From contig CAJFCV020000004.1 in assembly GCA_904066235.2 (NCBI GenBank), positions 8,060,001 to 8,124,000 on the forward strand: a DNA stretch of 64,000 nt, read 5' to 3'. The position numbers and the translations under genes are program-made. Shown in pieces: positions 1 to 16,871 of the stretch (its first letter is position 1; the number at the start of each line of letters is the position of its first letter). The notes beneath the pieces were generated by a model that had not been told where the DNA came from, made no database searches, and worked only from the letters and a program-made list of their open reading frames with translations. Source of the DNA: Bursaphelenchus xylophilus. Its lineage: Eukaryota > Nematoda > Chromadorea > Rhabditida > Aphelenchoididae.

Positions 1-3000
1 AGATCAATCTTTAATTTCAAAATTAGACGCTTAATACACCCGTGAAGATTATGAATAGTCAGAATAGGATGAGTATTTGGAACGGATTGCTCATCGCAAA
101 AGAAAACTTTGAAGTCAAGAAACGAAGAGGACGGAAATACGCATTTTTCATTGTCATACCAAAACTAAATCACCATATCTTTAACCCATAAACCAAAGCA
201 AACACTATGGCTTGAAGGAAAGAAGATAACAAAAAATCTAGCTTTTGACGAGGAGTTTGAAACACTCAAAAAAGGATGTTTGGTTTACCAGATTACCCTA
301 GAATGTAACTTGATCACAATAAATGGCCAAGCCTTATGTTAAAACAAAAAATAAGGCATGAGTGATAAAATTGGAGCGACCGGGAACCCGCAAAGTTAAA
401 GATAAATAAATAAATTTAGGGCCGCGAGAAATGTGTGAAAGCGTTTATCGAAAAAAGGTGAGAACAATCGAAGAAGAGCAACAATTCCGGCCTAGCCGGC
501 GAGAAATCATAATAAAAAGGAACAAGACAATAAAAAAAGTCCCGCTCGGAAAAGAATTCACCGAAAATATCATTCCGAATCCACCAAATATTGATAGAGA
601 CGACTGAAAAAAAGAAGAAAGCTTATCGAAGCCGAGTAATAATTAAACACCCTGGGGCGACGGTCGGGAGAATTTGTGTCCATAAAACGGAATTCTATTC
701 ATGTCTTTTGATAGCATCCAACTAATGTCATTTCAACCGTTTGGTGGACGGAGATTATGGTGAAGCTGTTGCGTAATGACGCCAGCCTCACTTGGAGTCT
801 CATAACAAATGCTTAAGGGCCTTAATCGATGTCACGTCGAGAAAAGGGGTTGTATTTGTTGGGAGATTTTCGAGTATAAGGAAACATAATAAAATTCGGC
901 TAATCAAGGTTACTCACCGGTCAAATATCGTGGATCGTCTCCTGCGGCCACGGGCGCCGGCGTCGAAACTGTTGAAGCGATGGATCAGCGAGTTGACGGC
1001 GTTAGGGCCTTGCGTTGGCGGCCTTGAGGCATAAGAAATTGAACGGCGCTTCTGGCTCGCCTAAAATGGCAATATTGATTTATCATCGTATCACAAAATA
1101 TTGTATTTTTTCAATTTCATCTACATTTGCGGCTAAAATACGGCTGTAAAATTACTCAAAACCCTAAAAACCGCTTCTGTAATCTTCTTCTGCAAAAAAC
1201 AAATAAATTTACTTTATAAACCCTTTGCACATTCAAAAATACAAAACGTAAACCCCGCTGTACGATAATATCAAAACTTTGTAAGCACCGAAACTCCTGG
1301 AAAAGGCGAAATTCCCGAACATTTGGGGCACGGAACGCGGAGTCAAAAGTCCATTAAGCATGTAAATCAGATGAGATTGGAAATCGAAAAATCAAAGAAA
1401 GCCTCAATAAACCATTTGACTGGACACATGATTGTCAAAACAGATGAAACATCAGCCAAAACTGGTTCGCGCCAGTTTACAACGAACGGCTCAAGCGTCT
1501 TTGTAAGATCAGTGGAGCCCAGGGCTCTTATGAATTAGAGGCGGAGAAATGTTTAATATTATTGCAATAAGGGGGAAAGAGGATGTTTTGAATCAAATTT
1601 CAGGGCTTAAAAGTTAACATAAACTTGAAAGTAATAGTCCAAATGCATTATGATGCGGTAAGCTCTCGAGACTTTCAATTGAAACCCCGATTTTCCAGGA
1701 AATCCCTCGTTTATCACCCTTGAAACCGCTCGAAATCTAAATCATGTCCATATGCCAATATGAAAAAGCAGTTTTCGAAATATTACTATCCTGCCCGCTA
1801 CAATGACAAAAACAATCAAACAGTCGTCAAAAAGTACAAAATTCGTTTTGATTGTAATAAACCATCTCGAACAAGCAAAATTCTTCAGAATTTTATCAGT
1901 AGTCAGCTAATTGTTTCCTCTGTAATTTATCATGAACCCTCTCGGCTCCCTTTGAGAGTCTTTTACAAAGGTTGTTTTGGATTTTTCCCTGCGGATATTT
2001 TCGCTTTTTTCGAAAAAAGAGTTGACGTTCGAGAGGCGCGTTGACACAGTCAGTCAAGAACAGATCGCAAGAGATTAAATCAGCCGATAAACACAATGGT
2101 TTCGGAAAAGGAGAACAGCAATGTATTGAGAAATTTTTGATAATACATGTAGGGCGTAACAGCCATTTTACACGTGAAAAATTAAAAAGTTATCGTGAAA
2201 ACTCGATGAGATTTGATGTTTTAAAACTGCGCGAACTTTCGAAGCAAGTTCCCCGAACTGGGCGCTTCAATTTTGGCGGACCCTACGGCAAATTAAGATT
2301 AAAACAATTGCCTCCCGAAATCTGTATAAAAGTGGAAATTGAATCAGATGAAAATTTGCTAGATTTTGAACGTTTTTTTTTTATAATTCATGTCAGAGAT
2401 TCTTAGCTTGCGATTTTCCATAGCCACCGGACTTTTTTGATCGAGCTTCAACCCCACTTTTCAGGTTTGAAAATTTCTGGGGCATTACTAGCGCGGCGTG
2501 AAATTTATTTTGAAAAAACAATGTTTTTCATGAAGAAAATACAAAAATAACAGCCTCAAAAAATTTTTATCTTGCCGGGTCTCCCTATTTTACGTTCTAT
2601 CTCTTAAAACAGATCGTTGAATATTTCGGCTGCTCATGAAGCGTCAGTGCAAAAAATTATTGAAATCAATATCGGACCTGTTTAGTTAACTCATGCAAAA
2701 TATGTTAAACATAAAGGGAACTTAAATAATAATTTTTGTTTACTAGAGGGGCGTTACCAGAGAGCTTCATGATAGAATTCCAGAAGGAACTATGATTTAG
2801 CTCTTTTGTTCTGGATTTTTTTCCAAAGCAAAGTAACATTCCATGTTTGATTCATCCTTAAATTAAGAGTATGACGACAATTTAGCGTTTTTTTTTTACA
2901 TTTTCTCAAAAATAATCAAACTTCTGATCTAATCCCTAAACCTTTCACAAAGATGGACCTGATACTCCGATTTCTCGGACAAAATGCAAACAAAATAATT

Positions 3001-4402
3001 AGGTGAGGCGTTATGAATCATAAGCCCGTAAATCACAATTCTTCGGTTATAAATCTCGGAAAGACCACGCAAACTCTTGCTGATGACGTCCTGAGATAAA
3101 TTTGAGACGATCAAGTTGTTTAAGACTGATGTAAAATCAAATCATGACCCGGTTTTCGACTAAATTTGAGCTAGGAGTGGGGAATTCTTACGTTGTCTTG
3201 GGGGTCTTGTGTCATCATAATAATATAGGAAATTGATAGATAAAAGGATTAGTCTTACAAGGTCATAAAACAATTGAGTTTTGCAAAAAAAATTTTGTCA
3301 CAACGGCGAATACAAGGTGTTATTCTCAAGGTACTACAACAATCTTCTGTTATATTATGCAAATTACAGATCATAATGCAGCATTACCGTCAAAATCAAC
3401 TCCACTTTAATTGCAGCCCCCAAACAATAAGCCTGTTTCTGCTTCTAATTGCCCGCAGGGCCTTATCAACCCGGGCCCGGGACGCCCATAAAACTATGGA
3501 AAATGCACCCGAAAAACATAAAAGTATCAAGATCAACAGAGTATATGATGAATAAATAAATTAATTCGGAACGGAGCAAAGAGAGAGAAAAAAGAATCAC
3601 TGACAACGCCAGCCCGCAGGGCGTGAAGCGGTATTGCAGTTTTTGGGGGGAAAGAAGGCGAAAAAGGGAAGAAGAAGATGCGACCGGCGGCTGAAGACGA
3701 TCGACGTTGCTTTCTGCCGCAGGCTCCAAAAAAGTCGGACGTCAGATCTGGCGGAACGCCGTTCGGCTCGCTTCAATGAGGTCTAATCCCTCTAAATCAT
3801 CGCTAAATCAATGTTTGGGAAGTGGTAATCTGCTCGAGTCGGAGTCATAAATCATCATTCGTGTTTTATGAAATTTTCCCGGCGACGCCTTGAAGGGGAA
3901 CTGTTTGCGATAAAGCGAGAAATCTTTTCCCGTTTCCGTATTTGTGTGGGTGGGTGCAGGTGATAGGGCGTCTTCAATATATTTTTATTCAAAAAATGGC
4001 AGGCGAAAAGCGGCTTAGATCGAAGTTGTTGCTGTTTTTTGTCATCTTTCGAGTATTCTTGCATGAAGATCGATTTCAAATGCCATAAGAGAAAGAAATG
4101 AGTTAGACTACTTTTAAAAATCATCATGACTAAAATAATCAAAAAATAATATGCCTTTAGGCAGTAAGATTATGTTCTGCTTGACTCAGAGGGCATGGTT
4201 ATTACTTGTTCAACGTTATCTATGGAAATGACTTGATCTTCCACGATTATTATAGCTTATCCCCCGAAAAGACGCTTTGCGTTGCCTTGGGAGGGTGAAC
4301 TTTGCACACAATTGTGCACAAGCCCCGCAAAAAATTTAAAAATGAAAGCAAAAAATTTTCCATTGAATGAGCCATAACTGACAGTTTGATCCAACAGCTT
4401 AC
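1..4402. other. Intergenic, no supported gene
   Basis: No exon chain with consistent splice sites could be built here on either strand. Open stretches at 1760-2044, 2041-2406 (plus) and 3855-4142 (minus) are short, start at non-ATG codons or lack recognisable domains, and fit chance. Sequence is AT-rich with homopolymer runs. The 3' exons of the small minus-strand gene that begins at 4528 should lie below 4402 but could not be fixed. Confidence 0.5.
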
Positions 4403-4528
4403 CTGCATGATCCCAGAATGCGCCTTCAAAACTTCGCTGTACCTTCTTCTAGCTATATTAATGAGTGGAGCCAACCTTTCCTCGTCCATCTCTTCGATAT
4501 CACTCGAACTGTTCGACCTGACATCCAT
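4403..4528 (-). CDS. First coding exon of an unrecognised small gene (partial)
   Basis: A 42-codon exon begins at the ATG at 4528 and ends at a good donor (CAG followed by GTAAGC at 4402). The peptide is polar and acidic at first (MDVRSNSSSDIEEMDEERLA), then amphipathic and likely helical (PLINIARRRYSEVLKAHSG). An acceptor on the minus strand at 4680-4678 (CCTTCAG) would give a 149-nt leader, and there are two short upstream ORFs. I do not recognise the family; a small adaptor subunit is possible but not supported. Later exons lie at lower coordinates; one open continuation at 3855-4142 was considered but its acceptor is poor. It sits about 450 bp downstream of the kinase stop on the same strand, close enough for an operon. 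Confidence 0.4.
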
Positions 4529-4978
4529 TTTTTCGGCCAAACTGTTCGCTTTTATTCATAAGAAGCAGATAGTTCCTGCCTTGAGGGCCAGAAGAGACCC
4601 GGAGGGCCGACTGTGACTAACAGTCGTCAGACATCTCTACGAACAGTTTGGAAGCACACATTCTTGGTTCAAAATAACTGAAGGTACCCCAAAACAAACT
4701 TTACTCTCTGATCGACCGAATTAAACATTCTTGCACTTTATTCATTAGCACTGGATACATAACATTATGCATATAATAGACTAAATGTACATGGTGAGCT
4801 GAATACTTTCACAAGGTTTTTGGGGGAAATACCAAGTAATAAATAAGAGGATGCTAAGTGAAATGACTGATTCTATGAAAACGTTGACAAATTCTCGAAT
4901 CTGATAATAAATTAATGGGTTATTAAAGCGATCAAACCGTAGGAAAAGACCAGTTAGACAGATCAAAAAGAAACAAAA

Positions 4979-7986
<3,008 letters not shown>

Positions 7987-9782
7987 CTGGATTTACATCC
8001 GCCTAAAGAATGGAGGTAATCGTAAAAATATATTATCCATGACGCGGAATAAAGCAATAATCTATTGACACATTTCGCGGAAGTGTTCCACACGTCATAC
8101 CAAAAGAAAGAAATGGATGTCAACGGCTATGTCAAATTAGGAGAAAAAACGGATCGTCCTTTTTTAACCAGCTTCAGCTGACATAGACAACATTATCAAA
8201 CAAGCCGGAAACTGCATGAATAATTCATTCAATTTACTATGAATCATCTTTTTTTCTCCTTGAAATTGACCCCAAGTCATTGCAAAATAATAATCAAGCT
8301 GTTGAAAGAAACAAAAATTCTTGGGACTAAAACAAAATAAAGAATCCAGAGTTCACCGTAATTGTAAATCAATACCCATAAATCTTATTCTTTCCTCAAA
8401 GGCATGAAAAAGACAAGTGGATAGAAAAATTATTTCTCCTCTCACTCGCCATGGACGTCAAAATAACGTAAAAATAAAAAATACAGCCTTGAGGTATGTG
8501 CACTTTATCGGAAACAAGACGAGGTTGTTGGGACTGAGGTAAACATGTTATTCTGGATTCTTTATATCCAAAGGGTCAATAAAAATGCGATTTCCGTTCC
8601 TTTTTTCAATAAGGTCTTATAAACTTATTACACCCTCTACAATCCAAAAATATCCACCAAATTTTGGCCTAAAGTAAGTTCTCCTCAAGTACAACATAAC
8701 CTCTTTCATTGCGTGGAAGTTAATGGACCCAAACCTAAAACTGCCCTCTCTTTATTGCCTCTCATATAGCCGGCCATTACACCCTAAAATTCAAGAAAGA
8801 ACATGCAAAGAACTTACTTTAAGCACACATGAATGGCACAAAAATTGCGGAGAATCTAAATTCATTAACACCAAACAAAATTCGAGAAAGACGTCAAGAA
8901 TTAAAAACCGAGACCAAACACTGGAATGCGAGGGCGAATATCTACTGGGAGGTTGAGGAAGAGAACGGCCTCACGGCGTCCTAATGAAGCCGTTTTCCTT
9001 TCTCTCTTCCTCTTCTTCCCTTTTAATGTAAAACGGAATCAGAATCCATCCGTATGCAGTCCATGAAGGGGAAGCATAAATGCAAACCGCTGGAGACATT
9101 CACAGACTTGGAAAAACAAAGAAGGTTACGTGAAACTGGAGCTAATATTATTCATCCCAAATTTCGTATCAAAATAAAAATAAAATCTAAAACAAAGGGG
9201 AAAATTCTTCAGAGAATAACAAGTGACTACAAATATACTGCGGGTTGAAAAACAAGAACAAATCACGTACAAAATCCATGGAATTTCACAAGAGAAATAA
9301 GTCCGGAACAATAATTTGTTTTTCGATAAATTTGTGACACTTCGTCCAAAAATTGAATAATATTTGTGAAATTTCGCTTTAACGGTAGTGAGAATGACTG
9401 GAATTTTCGGAAAGGTGGTCGAATAGGAAATAAGATTGGAAGGGGGTAGTGTTATAATTTTTGTAAAAATTTATATGTCAAAGTATTGACTTTAGATTTG
9501 GTGTATTTTACTCTTGTTTTTCAAGAAGGAAGTAGTCATTCTTGTGCATCTGCGTTTTAGCATTTGGCAGTACAATAAAATTCCGACCTAACCTAGCACA
9601 AAAAATATAAATTAGTGTACGAGCATGGTATACAAACAAGTTATTATTGATGCCGGTGACATTCCTGAAGAAAAAGTTGATCGTCGTTTTCGATCGCGAT
9701 TTCTTATTTTTTGTATGACTTTTAGCGATTTTTCCCGCATTGTTTGCAGCTCTTCAGATTCTGCATATTCTTTGCCTATGAT
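7987..9782. other. Intergenic, nothing supported
   Basis: Upstream flank of the kinase gene. It should hold that gene's promoter and any 5' non-coding exon, but I see no clear TATA box, repeat or coding exon. AT-rich with scattered short open frames only. Confidence 0.5.
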
Positions 9783-10052
9783 ACTAGTCGGGACAAAAAG
9801 TCCTGATAATTTTGCACTGTGCGGATTTTGCGCGGTTTTTGTCGCACTCCGAAAAAAACGATTTGTCGCTCCGAAAAATGGGAAATCGCGCGCGACGTAA
9901 GGCAAAAGCAAACGAAAATGCACTGTGCAAATGCACTTTTCGGGTCAAATGCACCGTGCAAAACACTTTTTTTCGCGATTTTCGCAGCGACAACCCAAAA
10001 CGTTCAAATCCGCACGGTGCAAAATTATCAGGACTTTTTGCCCCGACTAGTA
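9783..10052. mobile_element. 270-bp palindromic MITE, GCACNGTGC-rich
   Basis: Termini are inverted copies: the left end reads ACTAGTCGGGACAAAAAGTC and the right end, reversed, reads ACTAGTCGGGGCAAAAAGTC, continuing with CTGATAATTTTGCAC on both sides. The interior holds at least four copies of the 9-bp palindrome GCACNGTGC (N = T, C or G). There is no coding capacity; short open frames across it on both strands are by-products of the palindrome. It belongs with the element at 36062-36325, whose ends are ACTAGGCGGGCCAAAAAGTC. A target duplication is not clear. Confidence 0.8.
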
Positions 10053-13000
10053 ATATTTTACAGTAAACCACGGTAAATGCACGTGCAAATCACGAAACGC
10101 ACCTCTTCTGGCTGCAAATCAGAAGAAGTGTTACATGAAGCACTCTTATTTTTGATCCGTTTCGTAGTTTGTGCCAATTTCGTCCCATGGCAAGCCTACA
10201 AAAAGGGCGATTTTGATGGGAGTACCTTAAAAGTGCAACCGCTTATCATCGCGAGATCTCTTCGGAATGTGATCTTTACCTCTGCCCGATGTGTAGGATG
10301 TGCCATCGGTTGGTTTGTCGCGCGCTTCTAGAGATTTCCGTTTTTTTGTCGAAGAAAGAACGAAGGGCGGGACTGGGAAATATGAATGGCGAGATCAAAC
10401 GCCTCTTCTTTAAAGATCTCGTTATCGACCTACCGTATTCCCGAAACAGGATTTCATTTCGAGGTGACTTTCGAAATGTTTTAAGAATGGTGGAAGAAAA
10501 GTTGTTGAAAAAATGGGTTATGATATACATATTGATGGTCTATGATGATCTACAAAATGATGGGAGTTCAAAACAAACGGTGGACCAATAAGTGGGTAGC
10601 CCTACAAATCTGCGAGTAACGCGGCGATAGCGATCTGCCGAGGGAAATTCTTAAGGTATCTCTGAAAACAGTTATGCGCGGATATCACGTCATACCTATT
10701 TGGGAGAAGAATTAGTTGGAATCTGGTTGAAATGGCTCTGTAAGACTTTGGAATTTGCAGCTCTATCAGGTTGCGATTTGCTGTCTATAGTTCCTCACTG
10801 TCAAAGGTCCTTTTTAGAATATTTCGCATTCTTATGACCTTTATCGATAATATACACATTATTTTTATCGTATCTTTCAATTCCTTGTTCGTTTCATTAC
10901 AAATCTTCCTTTCTTTTGATAGGCGGGATTCTCCATCAGAAAGCCTTCCAAATCTCCGACGTTTTTCCGAAGTTTGTCATCAGATCTCTTTCGTTTTGCA
11001 CAATCCTTCTTCCCAAAGCACAAATCAGTCATAGTTGTGTTCTGTTTCCTTTGCGGCGTCCCCAATTCCACCGGGAAACGGTAATTGTCGGGGTGAAATC
11101 ACAAGTTTTGGTCAATGGTTTGAACGATTAAATATTATAGATAATATCCGTTTTATGTTTTGTTACGAATGCGTCACCAAAACAAGCCATGTGGCTAAGT
11201 GGAATTTAAGATTTGCACAGAGATAGGGTCCGTATACAGGTTGGGAATCATTTCTCTGACCATCTGTCTATCATTTCCCGTAGTCTCTCGCCTAAAAGGG
11301 AACTAAAGTTTTCAGAGACGTTCTTGAGGTCCTTTAGCATTAATTTCAGGAAATTTGCGCTTTGCAACTTGACCATTTATCTTATAGTGGTGGCTCTTCG
11401 TATTGCCACTTACATAGACATCGGTATCTTGTGGTCACGGCCTTTGTTGGTTCATCTGGCAACAAGCTTTTTGCCTCTATCGTATCGCCTCGTCGATGTT
11501 TACTTCTTCCATTTGTCTACTGTAACCACAAATTATTGCACTTTATCTATTTTTCCAACGTCCTGCGAAGCTCCAAAGTTCCTTTATCATCATATTTATT
11601 ACGGCACTTTTAGCGGCGCGCCGACTTTTTTCACAACAGTGATCGGTCATCTTCTTGGAGCAGAGATCACAAAACAGACAGGGAAATCTTGATGGGAGTG
11701 ATATTTGAGGAGAAAAAAGAGTTTTCCATGATAAAAGAATAGTAATTACTGCCTGTCATGAAAGTGACTACGGGAATTTGTATTTTTGAGCTGAAAGTTC
11801 GGTAACCTTTTCCTTGCTTTATCGGCCATTTTTTGTGACGTCTAACGCAGCTCCAATTCGACTGTCTGATAAGCCCTGAAATTCATCCCTTTCTCTTCAA
11901 TTTGAACTGTTTTTGAGGGGAAATTTGCAGCACCTGCATTTCCTTCTCACTGTTATTTGCATTGTCGAGCACAAAAAGTTCAACGAACATCCCCAACGCA
12001 CCCTTCTTCTCATCACATTTTGTCGGATGAATGATTTATGGCGGGATTTGAAGGGTACATTGAAGGGTTCAAGTATCCAAATGGCATGATTACAATCACG
12101 GCCTTGTTGTGATCCTATTTCTTCTTTCCGTTATCGCGCCGAGATCTCGATTACGCGATTCCTCGGAGGCACGCCGCTTACTAGTACTGTCCGGAGGGTC
12201 GCTGGAATGAAGTTTTTCTCGATGTGCACGTAGTCATTTCATTCCGGCGACTGTACAGATTGGCTATTGCTAGTACACACCGAATTCATGATGTTGTTAT
12301 GAAATGGGTGGGTCTTTTGGCTTGGTGTTTTTGGGCAATGCATGAGGTAACGTGGCGATTTGAAAAGATGACCCTTTGAAAAGTTCAAGTTCATTGAACT
12401 TATGAATCATTGCGTGTTATTTGACTAGATTCTTAAGCCTTTGCCAGTTTTAGTTCCGTCTTGTTAGTGAAGTCCAGCTTCCGAAATAAAAATTTTGCTC
12501 CTTCTTTACCAATTTGGATCAAATTCCTCTTCGAACATTCCCCTTTTCATACTCTTCTTTATCTACCTTTCCCTCGAACCCTTCATTCCCCTCTTTGTTC
12601 ACAAAATGACGAATTTCTGTGGCTTCATTTCCCGGACCTGCAAGCGTACAAAATCCGCAGCAACCTCTCGTGTATTTTAAGAGCATTTATCAATCCTCTA
12701 AGGGGTTCTCATTGCAGATCGACCTTCTATTGTGTAGTCTGTGATCTTAGCTTATGATTGTCCCTTGTTTAATTGTTTCTTTCCTCCTTTATGGAAGTAA
12801 TGGCTAGTCGATGGAAGACGGAGGAGCGTCTCTATCATTGACGGGGCTTTTCGGTCGGCTGATTAATTCAACATCTGTACTTTATGACATTCATAATAAT
12901 ATTAGCGAATATTATTCGCGCAAACCCGTATGCAAATACTATGGCGATCAAGGAGTGATCGCTGACTTGTAGTCTAACGAAAGCAAGACTCCGCATTTCA

Positions 13001-16000
13001 AGTGTGCAGAGGGTATTTTGAAACAGTCGAACAAACATTTCCCTGAACTTTACGACTAGTCGCGACCATCCATTTCTGGACGGTGTGGGGGGTGGGAGTT
13101 GTGAGCGAAGAGCTGTTTGGATTGAATGTTTGACGACTAATGTTAAAATACAGCATATTTATTCATACTATAAATTGCATCGAGAGACGGATTAACTTGA
13201 TCTTTGTGTGTTTTGTACTTTGTGGAAAGGGAAAGCGATGTTTTTTATATTTTGATCTTATTCGCTTGTATCTCGATAGGATTGTCGGTAAACAAGATCG
13301 CTCAAACAGAACGTGGGCGGTCAAGGGATGTTCAATGCTCATAGCGGGAGGGCTAAATGTTCCACATACGGATTTTGATAAAACTCGGGACAAGCTAAGA
13401 ATGATCTTTTTTATCCAACTGCTAGCCGAAACACGTCTTTTCTCTCACTCTCTCTGGCTCTCATTTTCTGCCATCTTTTAGCTCTCGCTGAATATTTTGG
13501 GGTTTTAATTATTCGTGAAGAAGCGGGTTTTATCACAAAAAATTGTGCTACGGATTCTACGCAATTTTACGAAGTTTTGAGCTCAAGTTGGAGGATGGCC
13601 ATCCTAGAATGGTACAGTGTGGTGGGTAGGCTTTAGAAGCCCATACACATTAGGCAATCATTAAACAAACGTCATTTATACAGATGGTCAGACCGTTGTA
13701 GTTTGAAATCAGTTAACTTCTTATAGTTTAGATTTCAAACCAATGTTTGCACTGTTTTCGGCCGCAAATCAAACAAGCACCCTTAAATACAGTTTACGAC
13801 TACTTCTCTCCGTCTCTCTGCAGTCAGAATCCTAATTTTTGCGATGTGTGATCATTATTTCCCACTGCTATCGGTTGCAGCCTCTTTGATATGACTATAC
13901 AAATTGGAGCTGCAGAGCCGGCTCCCCTATCCCAAACTCAAATCATTGGCAAAACAGGGGCATAACATTTATTATTAGATTATTTTGAATGTCATTTACA
14001 GTGTGATAAACAAGCAAAGCTCGTAGGAAGCATTGTGTTTTGCTCTTTAATCATTCAACAATTTCGTAGTCTTTCTCCGTTTGTTCGGTGAGAACTCCCC
14101 TTTTTTGATATCTTTAAAATCATTTTTATCGAAATTCCCAAGTCTGTAGACGACCGCCGACGTCTTCCAATACTGTAGCCGTCTCTGCGCATCCCTTCTT
14201 CATACCGCTTTCCTTGGTTTTGCGTGAGGAAGTAGTATTTGGTGGGTTGCGGGCGACGGGTTCGGCAATTGATCATCAAACTACGGTAGGGGCAGAGGGG
14301 ACAGGGAAAGAGGAGAAAGCATTCCTTCCAAACGAATCGATCGAACAAAACAAAAAGGTTATTTGAAAGTTGTTCAAATAGAGGTTTGCGTTTCCCATCA
14401 GCGAGATCTTTCCGATTGGATCCAAACGGGATTCTGAGGGCACTGCCGTGTTTTGTGCTCGGTTATCTTGTACGGTTATTCAGATTATATTTTGGGATTT
14501 ATTTATCGAGGATGCTGGTCGAGTTTTCATAGGGGAGGGCGATATAAAATGTGTATAATTCAACAATAAGGGTCAGTAATTTAACGCGACTACAACCAAT
14601 TTTTTTGGTCTGGATTTGTAGTGTTTACGGTAGCGGTAATAGAGAGGTTAGTTGAGCATGATGAATTCGGGGGAACCTCAGATTTTATTAAGGACATAAA
14701 ATTCCATTGAATTTTTTATCAGCATCGCGCGTGAAATTTGAAGTCGTCTCGCGAAAAGTGCATGTCGCTTGTTTAAAACTGGGATATCGCAGCGACAGAT
14801 GCGAAAAAGTCGGAAAAAAGCGCACTGTGAGAATTCTTTATGTCTTGAATAGTAAGATTTGGGTCTTAAAACGTATAGAAACAACCCGGAAATTACTGCC
14901 AATTACGGCCTCCCGCCTTTCATCTCTTTTTAGTCTCCCACGAAAACGCCACCTTTGAAGAGGCTTGTTTGGCATCATATTGGGGCCAAACACTATTGCC
15001 AAGCTACAAAAGATCTTAATTACTGCGATTCTCATTCTTTTATTTCTTACCTCCAGTTTCATTATGGCTATACCGTGATGACAGAGGCAGATAACACGTA
15101 TGTTTTCGATTCCGGCGATGAGAATCTCTTACTTTTTCTTACCTACTTCTCTCATGACTTCCTTAATTATAAATTGCGCTCCCGAATTCAAACATCCCAA
15201 TTTTCGACAACCTCACTCTTTTAGAATTTGATTGCCAGACAGATTGTATAATGACACTCTATTGAACACGTTCAGTATGAGTAAGAGCGTCCAAGCGTCG
15301 TCTGGTTTTAATACATATTTCAGTTTCCCACGCAATCCTACCCGTTTCGGACGGTGTTTTTTGCTCTTTTATCGAGAGTGTAGGAATCAATTTCGTGTCC
15401 AAGAGAGTTCATTGTATCTTAGTACATTATGGAGTACAATGGGAACTTTTTGAAGGTCCTTTCGCCCTTCAAAAGTTTTTTTTTAAATAGCTGTAAAGCA
15501 TATTCTGATGGTAGCTTTAACGGTTTTGCCGCTGTTCTTGATGGGTTTTTGAATAATTTCGAGAGAGTCCTAGTGTGACACTTTGTTCCACAGACGGACG
15601 AAGTCGGAAACCGGTTTAATGTGCCTAAAATAAACGGGGTACGATTTTTAATTTGAATGTGAACGCTCTACTGTAAAGCACTCGGAAGGTTTTAGGTGGC
15701 AAGACACATTAAACCGACTTAATTGTTGTCCAATTTTCAATTTTCCGGCTTTGTCCTAGTTCCGCTTTCTCTTATTTCTTCATTGACACTGCTCTACAAA
15801 GATTGTAGTGTAACTCTGGCCATATTTACAAGATTTGAAGAGAATTTGATAGACTTGCGTGGCAGGGTTTGCAACCGTTTCAATAGGGTTCAAAAATTAA
15901 CAAATTCGACTCCTTTATTTTCCTCATGATCGTTACTCCACAATAGAACTCTAATTTCTTTTACGCAATTTTATTTTTTTCCTTGTTTGTTATATGAGGT

Positions 16001-16860
16001 CATCCTCGAAACCATGAAGCTTGAAATTTAATTCTTGCGGATAAGATTTCGGACCAAAGTACCCAAAGTCGTTATTACATCTAGGTCATAACACCCAGAA
16101 ACACAGCCCCCGAGGCGTATTATTTCCTCACTTTTAAAACATGTGAGTACTTTTTTACCTCGCTAACTCCCTCATAAAGTATTCGTGCGTGCAGTGAGCC
16201 GGTTCTCCGTCTATTTGCCTAAGGCAATGTTCAGAAATGAGATTTTGAAATTTGGGAATGTCATTTGAAATGTCGCTTTAAATGATGATCGAAAGTTTTT
16301 CGTCTTTGTTATTCGCATATTACATATGGACGGTTGTTTATGACCTTTATGCACGTACGCACACTTCGTGTTTTGTATTCGTATTTGAACACCCGTGTTA
16401 TCTCCAACGACACATCTATCTTCTTTTTTCCATTCATTCCGCGTTCGAATTTTTGCGGAGAAATTATCTTAACCTCTCCGAACACGTGGGGTTTTCGAGG
16501 ACAACAGATATCGTCCAGAATGGCTGAAAGTGGTGACAGTTATCATCATGAAAGGTTCTCTTTTCCCTTGGCCTGTTTTACCTGCTTATTTTTCTGGGTA
16601 GAAAATGTGGTCTCTTTGATTTATCTTACTGATTAGTTCTTAGAATTAGTCCAAATCTCGGGTATTAGTTTTCCTACATAATATCCATATCGTACCCGAC
16701 AAAATTAATACATTCGAAAAGCAGGTGTCGAGTCCATATGACCAATGGAGTTTTCTGTTACATACTGCCTTACTCTGTCTCCATAATGGAAACACTTTTA
16801 TTGCATTATCGCGTAGATTTTCACGCCTTTTGTCATGTCTTGAGCATTATTATTGTCGAT
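10053..16860. other. Intergenic, nothing supported apart from a small inverted repeat
   Basis: Long gene-poor upstream flank of the first receptor gene. The longest open stretch (11213-11692, plus) starts at TTG, is hydrophobic and pyrimidine-driven, and resembles no family I know. Other open frames (10289-10591, 12461-12757, 13140-13481) are similar. No RNA gene recognised. Confidence 0.45.
15601..15722. repeat. Short imperfect inverted repeat
   Basis: AAGTCGG...GGTTTAATGTG at about 15600-15624 is repeated in reverse as CACATTAAACCGACTT at about 15705-15720, separated by roughly 80 bp. It could be a tiny MITE remnant or a hairpin; nothing else supports a function. Confidence 0.35.
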
Positions 16861-16870
16861 ATTCCTTCAG
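16861..16870 (+). promoter_or_regulatory. Likely trans-splice acceptor of the first receptor gene
   Basis: ATTCCTTCAG lies one base before the ATG at 16872. No upstream exon that could pair with it was found, so spliced-leader addition is the simplest reading. The sequence alone cannot exclude a distant 5' exon. Confidence 0.55.
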
Positions 16871-16871
16871 G

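Noticed and set aside
792..1034. Small Arg/Leu-rich open frame
   Set aside because: TTG start, no homologue recognised, no supporting signals.
2041..2406. 121-codon open frame on the plus strand
   Set aside because: TTG start, no domain, no splice or leader signals, A/T-driven composition; consistent with chance.
11213..11692. 159-codon open frame on the plus strand
   Set aside because: Non-ATG start and hydrophobic, pyrimidine-driven sequence; about one frame of this length is expected by chance in a window this size.
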